Shown here: positions 22,224 through 29,757 of the stretch, piece by piece
Position numbering within the stretch: position 1 is the stretch's first letter
Layout: every line of letters begins with the position of its first letter
Virus record (IMG/VR): IMGVR_UViG_3300031787_000431
Location: 1-35,400 of that record
From: a virus
Reading direction: 5' to 3' (one strand)
Length of the DNA: 35,400 nt
Program-made: the position numbers and the translations under genes
The notes under the pieces: generated by a model
What the model saw: only the letters and a program-made list of their open reading frames with translations
Told to the model about the DNA's origin: nothing
Database searches by the model: none

Positions 22224-23215
22224 CAACGCTTCCCCTTCTTCGTAGCCTTGGCGTAGTCAACCATCAGCAGGCCATCGGGCCGCTTGACGACCGCGCTCGG
22301 CTTCTTCCTCTGGACTTCCTGAGCCAGAAGGCCGACTTCCGGCGTCGGGTCGCCCTTGAAGTTGTATTGGTAGATGCCGAGCCCGTTGTTGGTGTTGCCG
22401 ACCTTTTCGATGTTCTCTTTCACCCGTTCGTCCGACATCTTCAGAAGCTGGACGCCCGGCGTAGCCAGTCCGAAAAGGCCGCCGAGAAGGCCCATATTTG
22501 ACTGGTTTTCCGCCTGCCATGCCTGCATGTTGGCGTTATGAGCGGCCTGTGTAATGCCGGCCACGTCGGTGTTGGCCTGCGACACGCGGGGCGCATTCGC
22601 AGGCTGGAATGGCGTCACCTGCGAACCCGACATCAGCGCGGAAATCTCGTTGATCGGCGCATTGCGCTCGGCAGCGATTTCCTGATTGATCGTACCGCGT
22701 GCGTCCAGTTCAAGCTGGTTATAGGCGTCCGAACGGTTCTGCCCGAAACGGCGCATCTCCGCATCAAAGGCCGAAGAACCCGCCGCAACGCCCTGATTTG
22801 CCAGACGGGTGCGAAGGGCTTCCTCCTGCTGCTGCCACTGGGGGTCGATGCGGGAACGGCGCATGTCCGCCAGCTTGCCCGCCCGCTCATTGTCGCCAAG
22901 CTGCATATTGGACCCGAGAAGGCCCCGAATGCGCGACGACTGCTCATTGCCGATGTTGGCGAGCGTCTGCTGGGTGCGCTGGTTGGTGTCGAAAAGCCCC
23001 TGGTTCGCAGCGGAATACTGCTGCGTTGACTCATACCGGGGGGTGCCGTCTGCCCATGTGCCAATCTGGTTATAGGTCAGCTTATTCCCGGAAGCGTCCG
23101 TCTGGTTGACAGCCTGAAGCCCGAAATTCGTGATCGCCGTTTCGCGATTGGATTTCGTCTGAGCCTCTGCCGTCACCTTCGGATCGGGAGCCGGGGGCGG
23201 GGAACTAGCACCCAT
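22223..23215 (-). CDS. Virion protein with C-terminal S74 chaperone-type domain
   Basis: A 330-aa protein. The first 240 residues are helical and Gln/Asn-rich (NQRTQQTLANIGNEQSSRI). The last 75 match the intramolecular chaperone domain of peptidase S74: KMSDERVKENIEKVG, GLGIYQYNFKG, EVGLLAQEVQRKKPSAVV and LMVDYAKA. The domain normally ends tailspikes and self-cleaves at a Ser. Here it is on a helical protein among ejection genes, so it may assist virion assembly without cleavage. It overlaps the GNAT gene by 11 bases. Confidence 0.75.
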   Translation of the reverse strand: MGASSPPPAPDPKVTAEAQTKSNRETAITNFGLQAVNQTDASGNKLTYNQIGTWADGTPRYESTQQYSAANQGLFDTNQRTQQTLANIGNEQSSRIRGLLGSNMQLGDNERAGKLADMRRSRIDPQWQQQEEALRTRLANQGVAAGSSAFDAEMRRFGQNRSDAYNQLELDARGTINQEIAAERNAPINEISALMSGSQVTPFQPANAPRVSQANTDVAGITQAAHNANMQAWQAENQSNMGLLGGLFGLATPGVQLLKMSDERVKENIEKVGNTNNGLGIYQYNFKGDPTPEVGLLAQEVQRKKPSAVVKRPDGLLMVDYAKATKKGKR

Positions 23216-23600
23216 AGGGCCACTCCTCCTTCAAAATGCCAAAGATCAGCGCATCGCAGGAGCCGAAGCCCTTGCGTTTCGTGCCTTCGTAGGTTGCGAA
23301 CTTGTTGAGGACCCTGACGGCGCGCTGGTTGTCAGACCGCGTTATCGCAGTCACCCGGCAGCACTTCAGTTCCTCGAATGCGTAATGGCCCAGCCGCCTC
23401 AGAAAAGCCCGAGGCCAGCTTGCGCCGATGCCAACCACGGCAACGTCAATGTCATGCTGGTTCCAATTCTGGAACACACAGCCGCCGATGACCTCGCCAT
23501 CCCGGACAATGCCGAAGGACTGGTGAGGCCCTGCCATCACCGTTCCGAGCCGGTCGCCGCACCATTCGGTGATGCGGGGGCCAGTCTCAATCGTCCACAT
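23205..23600 (-). CDS. GNAT-like acetyltransferase
   Basis: A 131-aa protein. The layout is that of a small GNAT fold: FGIVRDGEVIGGCVFQNW, split around residues 29-46, VAVVGIGASWPRAFLRRLG (the region where acetyl-CoA would bind), FEELKCCRVTAITRSDN and RAVRVLNKFATYEGTKRKGF. Such genes occur in the tail region of podoviruses. Substrate unknown; it might modify a host or virion protein. Confidence 0.75.
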   Translation of the reverse strand: MWTIETGPRITEWCGDRLGTVMAGPHQSFGIVRDGEVIGGCVFQNWNQHDIDVAVVGIGASWPRAFLRRLGHYAFEELKCCRVTAITRSDNQRAVRVLNKFATYEGTKRKGFGSCDALIFGILKEEWPYGC

Positions 23601-25261
23601 CAGACGGATTCGCCCGCCTCGTAAGTGAGGTCAAAGCGGTAGATTTTCGTAACAGGATCGCGGGCGGTCGAGCCGGCCATGTCATAGCGGAAGGCAACGG
23701 CCAGAGCGTGCCCGGAGCCATAGACGGAATACATCCGGTTCACGATGGACGAGCCACCAGCCCAAAACTTCTCATCCCAGTTGCCGACGTTCCAGATCAG
23801 GGAGTTTGCAGAACTTCCAAGCTCCGTCTCAGGAGGCCAGAACGCGGTATCCCAGGCTGACAGGTCCCAGGTGAAATAATTCCCGGACCTGATCGTCTGT
23901 TCGTATTCCTCAAAGATCGGTTCAAGGTTGTAATCGGTGGCTATCGACAGGTAGATTGGCGTTGAATCCGACCCTTTCCACAAAACGCGGGTTGTCACCG
24001 CTGTCTTGATGGATGCCGGTTCGCCAAGGCCACTGAATGCCCCGATACCGAACAGGGAAACGGACTGATCATTATCAAGGGAGCCGGTTTCGGCTTGCCT
24101 GATTTCTCCGGAGGCCGCGCCGAAATAAAGACCGTTGTCATGTTCCACCCAACACAGGGCGTTCATGCCCTGATAACGGCACCATGCGCCGTTGAGTGTG
24201 TTCATGACGTATTGTTGATTAAGTCCGGTGGACTGGTTCGGAACATTGACGATGAGCATGTTGCCCGCCGCGAATCCCACCGTCTGCCAGCCGAAAGTGT
24301 CCTGGTTATCCCTCACAGCGTCGGCATATGCCTTGCGGATGTTCCTCGTCAGGGCAGCCTGCTGTGAGGCCGTCCGGTCAAGGTTCATCGAAGCGCCGAT
24401 GGAAATCAGACCGTCCTGCGTGAGGACAGCAATATCGCCGCCGAACTTGGCCAGACACCGATACCCAAGAGGACGGCCAATCGTATAGCGCCCCTTCAGG
24501 GACCATGTGGTGGTCGAAGACGGGTCGGTGCCCTCGAATAGAAGAACCTCGCCTTCAGACGAGACGAAGGCCGTGCGGTCATCCATGCCAGCGCCGCTGT
24601 CGGTTGACCACGTGAGGCCAGCGATGATCGCACCGCCCTTGGTCAGGAGCGCGCCAAGGGGAAGTTCCGTCGCAGCGCCGCCAATCGAGGATGCCGAGAG
24701 ATACCAGACGGACGCGGAATTAAGCTGGCAGAAGAACAGTCGGGACTGCGACGAGAACACGTTGACGAGCGTCCCCGCACCACCCGTCACGCCTGTGATG
24801 GCGGGCGTCGCGGCAAAAGCCGTCCCGTTGTAGTTGATCGGGTGATCCGACCCGTTGCAGGCAATCAGGAACTGCCCGCCAGAGGTCGCGAAGTTAACCG
24901 ACTGCCACCTGTCCGAGGTCGCCGTTGACCAGACTGCCGCACCGACTGCACCGGAAGACGATGCGTCATAGATGTTCGCCCCGCTGGCCCCGAATAGCTT
25001 CCGCGTCGTGCCGGAAACAAAGGACATGAGGCTTTCGACATCATCGCCAAGCCCGGTCGAGTGGACAAGCGATCCATAGCGCGGCCTGACCCCATCAGGA
25101 TCGGGAAACCAGTTGTCGAGAACGGGAGCATAACCCGGCTCCATTTCGGCCAGAGACTGCTCCGTATTCCAGCCCTTGACGGGGGGCTGTATCTGCACGG
25201 TCTTGGTCCGGGGCTCCTGCGCGTTGGTCTTCCGCTTGGAAATGCGGGCGGGGAATTTCAC
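23600..25261 (-). CDS. Tail hub / DNA stabilisation protein, P22 gp10-like
   Basis: A 553-aa, beta-rich protein with many Trp and Gly. An N-terminal segment reads VKGWNTEQSLAEMEPGYAPV and NWFPDPDGVRPRYGS, a pattern of phage tail-hub proteins that build a beta propeller (the P22 gp10 packaged-DNA stabilisation group). The gene starts with GTG in a GTGA overlap with the adaptor gene. Its order (portal, capsid, adaptors, hub, ejection proteins) fits a short tail. Identity is inferred from order and composition. Confidence 0.7.
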   Translation of the reverse strand: MKFPARISKRKTNAQEPRTKTVQIQPPVKGWNTEQSLAEMEPGYAPVLDNWFPDPDGVRPRYGSLVHSTGLGDDVESLMSFVSGTTRKLFGASGANIYDASSSGAVGAAVWSTATSDRWQSVNFATSGGQFLIACNGSDHPINYNGTAFAATPAITGVTGGAGTLVNVFSSQSRLFFCQLNSASVWYLSASSIGGAATELPLGALLTKGGAIIAGLTWSTDSGAGMDDRTAFVSSEGEVLLFEGTDPSSTTTWSLKGRYTIGRPLGYRCLAKFGGDIAVLTQDGLISIGASMNLDRTASQQAALTRNIRKAYADAVRDNQDTFGWQTVGFAAGNMLIVNVPNQSTGLNQQYVMNTLNGAWCRYQGMNALCWVEHDNGLYFGAASGEIRQAETGSLDNDQSVSLFGIGAFSGLGEPASIKTAVTTRVLWKGSDSTPIYLSIATDYNLEPIFEEYEQTIRSGNYFTWDLSAWDTAFWPPETELGSSANSLIWNVGNWDEKFWAGGSSIVNRMYSVYGSGHALAVAFRYDMAGSTARDPVTKIYRFDLTYEAGESV

Positions 25262-25875
25262 TTGGCCACCTGGGAGACGCGCATGGAACGGTCTGCCTGC
25301 ATCCGGTATTCAACAGCAGCTTCGTATTCCGCCAGTTCATCGTCGAACGGACGGCCTTTGAGGCGACGCCAGCGCCATTTCATGCCGAGAACGATGATGT
25401 CTTCGGGGATGACGGAATAATCCGTGTCTTCCAGAAACTCAGCCTGAAGTGACCCCGTGGCCGAGCGGACCCAATAATTGGAGACATATTCCAAGGTCAC
25501 AGTGGTCGCTGGCGCTGGGGCCACTTCAAGGGTTGGCTTCCGGATGAGATACCGGGGGGGCGATCCAGACGGAGCCCCGCGCTTCAGGTTCATCTCGGCA
25601 TCCGAAAGAGCGCCACGGATGGGCGTGGTTCCAAGGCGGACGGGGGAGCCCATGGTCGGGCGTTCATAGTCAACCGGGAGCGTGCCCGGCGTGGTGGCGT
25701 AGGTCTGCGTGCTGACCAGTTCGCCCCAATCATGGCGGCGCACAAGCTCTTCGCCCGTCTCTTCGCAGAGCAACAGAAGTTCCTGCTCAAAGCGGTTGGG
25801 GTTGCTGTAAACGGACGTGACGCTGGGTTGGTTAAGGAGGATTGCCGTTTCGGCGCACATCGAAAGGAGGCTCAT
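25258..25875 (-). CDS. Head-tail adaptor protein, gp4-like
   Basis: A 205-aa protein: an N-terminal helix (MSLLSMCAETAILLNQP), then NRFEQELLLLCEETGEELVR, a Thr/Pro-rich beta middle (TYATTPGTLPVDYERPTMG) and a C-terminal helix with DDELAEYEAAVEYRMQADRS. The pattern matches adaptor proteins that sit under the portal of podoviruses. Coupled by GTGA to the hub and by ATGA to the next adaptor. Confidence 0.65.
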   Translation of the reverse strand: MSLLSMCAETAILLNQPSVTSVYSNPNRFEQELLLLCEETGEELVRRHDWGELVSTQTYATTPGTLPVDYERPTMGSPVRLGTTPIRGALSDAEMNLKRGAPSGSPPRYLIRKPTLEVAPAPATTVTLEYVSNYWVRSATGSLQAEFLEDTDYSVIPEDIIVLGMKWRWRRLKGRPFDDELAEYEAAVEYRMQADRSMRVSQVAK

Positions 25876-26480
25876 GGGCAGAGCCCTCCGACCCTTACCC
25901 GAGCGCGGGAAAGCTTCGACATCTTGGAATAGCGCATGGCGGAGGCAATCGCGGCTTTTGCAAGCCCATCAGCAGCGCCAGCCCGATCCGTGTCGCCGGT
26001 GTAAACCGCTGCTTCAAAGATCGTCGTGTAAAGGTAGATGTCAGGGTATTTCGTCAGCAGCCAGTTGACCTGGTTGGTCGAGGTTTCCAGCGCCGGGATG
26101 GACGAGAAGTAGTTGAGGCGTACCGTCGCCACGGCAGCCGGGCGGATGCGGAGCGTGTCGCCATTGATGATGAAGCCGCGCGCCGTGCCAGCGGTAAATT
26201 CCATGATGGAATTGTCTTCGCTAAGAGCCGGGATGATGATCGGCGGGCTTCCGGTCACGTAGATCGACCGCACCTCAAGGAAGTCGGTCGGAAGGGCAAC
26301 TTCTCCGTCCGCATCCGTGGTCAGGTCGTCGCTTGCCTCCTGATCGCGAAGGCGCAATTCCCGATCAAGCTTCAGTTCCGCCATGCGGACAAAGCGCGGC
26401 ATGACATCAACGAGGTCGGTCCTGTTGATGTGCTCGCCAACGGCAAGGACAAGTTCGGAGAAGTCAGCGATTGCGCTCAT
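25872..26480 (-). CDS. Phage adaptor protein, SU10-like
   Basis: A 202-aa protein. It begins SAIADFSELVLAVGEHINRT, then FVRMAELKLDRELRLRDQE, LPTDFLEVRSIYV, LRIRPAAVATVRLNYFSSIP and NWLLTKYPDIYLYTTIFEAA. This is the pattern of phage head-tail adaptors of the SU10-type group: an N-terminal helix pair, a beta sheet and a helix that packs against the portal. Next to the hub and the second adaptor. Confidence 0.75.
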   Translation of the reverse strand: MSAIADFSELVLAVGEHINRTDLVDVMPRFVRMAELKLDRELRLRDQEASDDLTTDADGEVALPTDFLEVRSIYVTGSPPIIIPALSEDNSIMEFTAGTARGFIINGDTLRIRPAAVATVRLNYFSSIPALETSTNQVNWLLTKYPDIYLYTTIFEAAVYTGDTDRAGAADGLAKAAIASAMRYSKMSKLSRARVRVGGLCP

Positions 26481-26800
26481 ACAGTCCCCGATTTGGTTCG
26501 GAAAGCACGGTTGTCGCTGTCATTCAGCCAGCGGGAGATATACCGCTCGTCGCCCTCGGTATGGGCTTCCTGAAGCTGCGAGAAGAACAGGTTCATCGGC
26601 ACGGAGGCAACCCGATGCCAGTCGCCCTGCCAGTTGTTAGAGGCAGCGTTTCGGGCGATCTGGTTCTCTTCAATCGTGTCATCTACGGGCATGTCAGTGC
26701 GGAACGTCACAGACCCGTCCGGTTCATGGCGTCGCCACGTCTGTTTCCCGGTCTTCGGGTCCCAGGTGACGAGCGTCCAGTCGCCGTCCTTAATCAGCAT
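26477..26800 (-). CDS. Conserved structural-region protein
   Basis: A 107-aa protein. MLIKDGDWTLVTWDPKTGKQ is followed by VTFRTDMPVDDTIEENQIAR and a C-terminal GDERYISRWLNDSDNRAFRT. The last part is a strong recurring motif in the head-to-tail region of podoviruses. The start at ATG 26800 overlaps the upstream gene by 11 bases; a TTG at 26830 would extend the frame. No function is assigned. Confidence 0.7.
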   Translation of the reverse strand: MLIKDGDWTLVTWDPKTGKQTWRRHEPDGSVTFRTDMPVDDTIEENQIARNAASNNWQGDWHRVASVPMNLFFSQLQEAHTEGDERYISRWLNDSDNRAFRTKSGTV

Positions 26801-26993
26801 CGCGAACCCAAGAGAGGGAACCCGCCTCAATGCCGGGCAACGCGTCCATCACGTCCATGTCGAGGACAGTGCCGGCGGTGGTGCGGTCTTCACCGACCCA
26901 GAAGTCGCGGATAACGCGGACGCGGATCGTGTAATCGGCAATAGCGGTTGCCACGCGCGGGGGACGCCCCCGGCGTTTGGGTTCTTCGGTCAT
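26790..26993 (-). CDS. Small structural-region protein with AT-hook-like N-terminus
   Basis: A 67-aa protein starting MTEEPKRRGRPPRVA, with an RGRPP AT-hook-like patch. A beta segment (YTIRVRVIRDFWVGEDRTTA) and an acidic end follow. The pattern is common just downstream of capsid genes. It lies directly after the terminator at 27003. Confidence 0.6.
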   Translation of the reverse strand: MTEEPKRRGRPPRVATAIADYTIRVRVIRDFWVGEDRTTAGTVLDMDVMDALPGIEAGSLSWVRDAD

Positions 26994-27002
26994 TCGGTAT
27001 CC

Positions 27003-27035
27003 CCAAAAGGAAAGGGGCGAGCCGAAGCCCGCCCC
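27003..27035 (-). terminator. Leftward intrinsic terminator after the decoration gene
   Basis: Minus strand: GGGGCGGGC, UUCG tetraloop, GCUCGCCCC, then UUUCCUUUU. The stem is complete if one G-U pair is allowed. It lies between the capsid decoration gene and the tail-region genes, so it can tune capsid against tail expression. Confidence 0.75.
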
Positions 27036-27058
27036 CTCTGATGTTGTGGTCAGCCCCG

Positions 27059-27487
27059 TTACGAAACGGCAGCCGAGAACGGCGTCGCCTCAGTACCGGT
27101 AGCCGAGCCGGACACCATGACGGACCACTTGTTGGCCGCCACGTCGGTCAGGGTGATGCTGTCACCGACAATGCCGCCCTTGGTCGAGCCGTTGAGCGTG
27201 ATCGTATCCGAAGACGCCGCAGTCTCGAAAACAACAGCGGTGTCAGCTGCGTCCTGCGCCAGCATTGCAAGGCCCGACATCGTATCGCTCGCGTTGGCAA
27301 CACGGATGATCACGTCGTTGGACGTGACCGTGGTGCCGACATAAAACAGATACGTGTCGCCCGAGCCGGAAGCAGCCGGCAGGGTCAGGGTGAGGCCAGC
27401 AGCCGCGTTGATCGTGTTCACCACCTCGGAGTGGGTGTTACGATTCAGCGTGGCAGACGCGGTGTGGTTAAAGGGAAGATAGTTCAT
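27059..27487 (-). CDS. Capsid decoration-like protein
   Basis: A 142-aa, Thr/Ala/Val-rich beta protein with few charges (TINAAAGLTLTLPAASGSGD; DTITLNGSTKGGIVGDSITL; NKWSVMVSGSATG). It lies 12 bases downstream of the capsid gene and just before a terminator, a typical place and composition for a head decoration protein. No family is named with certainty. Confidence 0.65.
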   Translation of the reverse strand: MNYLPFNHTASATLNRNTHSEVVNTINAAAGLTLTLPAASGSGDTYLFYVGTTVTSNDVIIRVANASDTMSGLAMLAQDAADTAVVFETAASSDTITLNGSTKGGIVGDSITLTDVAANKWSVMVSGSATGTEATPFSAAVS

Positions 27488-27498
27488 CGCGTCTCTCC

Positions 27499-28494
27499 TC
27501 AGGTGCTGGCAGTCAGGCCGTAGAGGTCAGCAACGACGCCCAGGCCCTTCTCGTTCTTCGGGCAAAGCGTGCCCTCGCCAATCAGGACGAACTTGTTGGC
27601 GTCGCCGGTCTTGGCAACGTCGCTGTCCTCCATGATCCCGCGACCCTTCAGCCAGGCCCACTTGAGATAGGCCGGGTCAATGAAGAAGGCATTGCGGGCA
27701 AGGCTGGCAGACGACGCCATGACACGGTTAGGAACAACAGCGACTTTGCCGAACGGACCTTCGTAGAAGTCCGCGTTGGCGATGATCGAGTTGCCCTTGC
27801 CGCTGTCCGCCGAATAACGGTAGGCGGCAACGTTGGTGTCCGACATGAACGTGACGAAAACCGACTTCACGTAGGGCGAAACCACGAGATACTTGAAGTT
27901 CGCGCCGTTGGTGTAGCCGGACTGCATGACGGTATCCGTGAGCGCCTTGGTAAAGGCGCGCTGGGTGCCGTTGGTGGCAGCGACGGTAAGGCCGGTGCCG
28001 GAGCTAAAGCCGCCGTTCGAGCCCGAGTTGCGGGAGACGTTCGACGTGATCCAGGACGGCAGGCCGCCAGAGCGGCGGATGTTGCCAGCGACGGAGGCAG
28101 CGTTGTTGACGATGGAAAATTCCACGTCCTTACGCATCTCCACGCCCTTGATCAGCTTTTTGCGCGCGGACTGCTCCAGCTTGCCGGCGTTATCAACCAC
28201 GTCCTGCGTGCCCGAAACGATGCCGGTTTTCTGGAAAATCTGCGTGTAGTTGCCGACGCGGGAGACAGGATCGGTGGTATCAAACTGATACTCCGCACCT
28301 TCCTCCTGAATGTTGTCGGCAGGGGCGTCCATCGTCTCGATTGACCACTCGGGATGAGTGGACACGCAACGCGGACCCTTGATCATGGAATAGATGGGGG
28401 TGTCCTGAGGATCAATCAGGTTCACCTCACCGGAAAGCTCCTCGCGATTGGCGAGGGCCGAGCCGGTGCGGAAAGTGCCGCTAACGACAGCCAT
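27499..28494 (-). CDS. Major capsid protein, SU10-like
   Basis: A 331-aa protein matching the DUF5309/SU10 major-head family: EVNLIDPQDTPIYSMIKG, EWSIETMDAPADNIQEEGAE, RVGNYTQIFQKTGIVSGTQD, then the central domain and the end FFIDPAYLKWAWLKGRGIM and KFVLIGEGTLCPKNEKGLGV. It should form the HK97-fold shell. It follows the scaffold by 32 bases, the usual order. Confidence 0.88.
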   Translation of the reverse strand: MAVVSGTFRTGSALANREELSGEVNLIDPQDTPIYSMIKGPRCVSTHPEWSIETMDAPADNIQEEGAEYQFDTTDPVSRVGNYTQIFQKTGIVSGTQDVVDNAGKLEQSARKKLIKGVEMRKDVEFSIVNNAASVAGNIRRSGGLPSWITSNVSRNSGSNGGFSSGTGLTVAATNGTQRAFTKALTDTVMQSGYTNGANFKYLVVSPYVKSVFVTFMSDTNVAAYRYSADSGKGNSIIANADFYEGPFGKVAVVPNRVMASSASLARNAFFIDPAYLKWAWLKGRGIMEDSDVAKTGDANKFVLIGEGTLCPKNEKGLGVVADLYGLTAST

Positions 28495-28526
28495 TGTTTA
28501 GTCTCCGAAGATAAGGGGAAAAGGCC

Positions 28527-29492
28527 CTATCCACGCTTCCGGGCCATGTATGCGGCCAGGACATCGTCGACAGAGCCGGTTTCGGAGGCGCGGCGAATGT
28601 GCTTCACGTAATCCTGAGACTTCGGGGGGGCTGCCTGACGGCGCGGCTGCGTCGCAACAGGGGGCTTTGACACCACCTTTTGCTTGGCAACCCTGGATGC
28701 CTGTTCGGCTTCCATGCCCTTTGCGGCCCAATAGCCGAGCACCAGCATTCGGTGATCGTCTATCTTCTCCATCTCAGCATCGGTCAGGCCGACCTTGCGG
28801 CCAACTGACCTCACGTCTGTCTGGAATTTCTCCCAGCCCTTGGCGTCATTGGTGATCGGCAGGGCCTCGGACAGCATCCGGCGCTGTTCCTGTAGGAACG
28901 TTGCCCGCTCTTCCGAAGTCATGCTTTCCCTGACGGTTTTGGGCTCGTCAGCGAGGCGGATAATCCGCTCTACCTCGGCTAGACCTTCGTTATGATAGGC
29001 CAGTTGCAGGGTGTAGGCGTTGATGTCCTGTGCCGCCAAAGCCAAATCGGGCTTCGGGGGCAATCGCTGTGCGAGAGAATCGACAAGCGTTTCCGTGATG
29101 CGGGAAATTCGCTCTGCCTGCTCAGAGACGGCCTTGCGAGTGTTGGTTAACTCAGCCGTCTTGCGCGAGTAATCAGCCTGGCGAAGGTAGCCCTTCTTCA
29201 ACTCAGCCAGTTCGACCTTGGACCCATCAGGAAGCGCGACAACAACATCGTCTTCTTTCGTGGCCTCGGCCTCTTTGGCTTCGGTATCTTCAGCCTGTTC
29301 CTCGCTTGAGGCTTCTGCGGGCTCTTCTGCCTGCTCAGCCTCTTCTGGCTCATCCTCGGTTCCGCCAATGACCTCTTCATCTTCGGTGTCCGTATCAAAC
29401 GGGTCGAAATCAGAAGCGCCTTGCGGAGTGTCGTTCTCGATGAGGGGCGCGCTCTCGGTCCCAGCCGAGGCCGGGGTGTCGGTTTCGCTCAT
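28527..29492 (-). CDS. Scaffolding protein
   Basis: A 321-aa protein. The first 85 residues are extremely acidic and Ala-rich (EDEPEEAEQAEEPAEASSEE). A LPDGSKVELAELKKGYLRQA block follows, then long charged helices, and a basic C-terminus (PRRQAAPPKSQDYVKHIRRA). This acidic-helical-basic plan is that of capsid scaffolds; the LPDG...L...GYLRQADYS motif recurs in this group. It sits between the portal-adjacent gene and the capsid gene. Confidence 0.82.
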   Translation of the reverse strand: MSETDTPASAGTESAPLIENDTPQGASDFDPFDTDTEDEEVIGGTEDEPEEAEQAEEPAEASSEEQAEDTEAKEAEATKEDDVVVALPDGSKVELAELKKGYLRQADYSRKTAELTNTRKAVSEQAERISRITETLVDSLAQRLPPKPDLALAAQDINAYTLQLAYHNEGLAEVERIIRLADEPKTVRESMTSEERATFLQEQRRMLSEALPITNDAKGWEKFQTDVRSVGRKVGLTDAEMEKIDDHRMLVLGYWAAKGMEAEQASRVAKQKVVSKPPVATQPRRQAAPPKSQDYVKHIRRASETGSVDDVLAAYMARKRG

Positions 29493-29523
29493 TGTGCCTC
29501 TTGGGTCTTAGATAGCGCCCGGC

Positions 29524-29757
29524 TTATGCCGGTGCGCCCTTCCGGGCAGCCGTGTCTCGCAGCGATGCCGTGAGGTGGTGCCGGAAAGCTCGGATGGCCC
29601 GGACCTCTGCCATGGCGGCAGCGCGGGCTTCGTGATCGGTTGCAGGAGCGAAGACGCCCCGTTCAACTGCGTCTCGTTCAATTTCGGACAGAACAAGGTC
29701 CGTGAGCGGGTTGGTCAGGATTTGCTCTGCAAGGGCCTTGCGATCCTGCGGTGTCAT
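29524..29757 (-). CDS. Small conserved protein between portal and scaffold
   Basis: A 77-aa helical protein: MTPQDRKALAEQILTNPLTD, then LSEIERDAVERGVFA and RAIRAFRHHLTASLRD. I recall proteins of this kind (two helices, R-rich end) next to portal genes in this phage group. It overlaps the portal by ATGA. Possible minor head role. Confidence 0.65.
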   Translation of the reverse strand: MTPQDRKALAEQILTNPLTDLVLSEIERDAVERGVFAPATDHEARAAAMAEVRAIRAFRHHLTASLRDTAARKGAPA

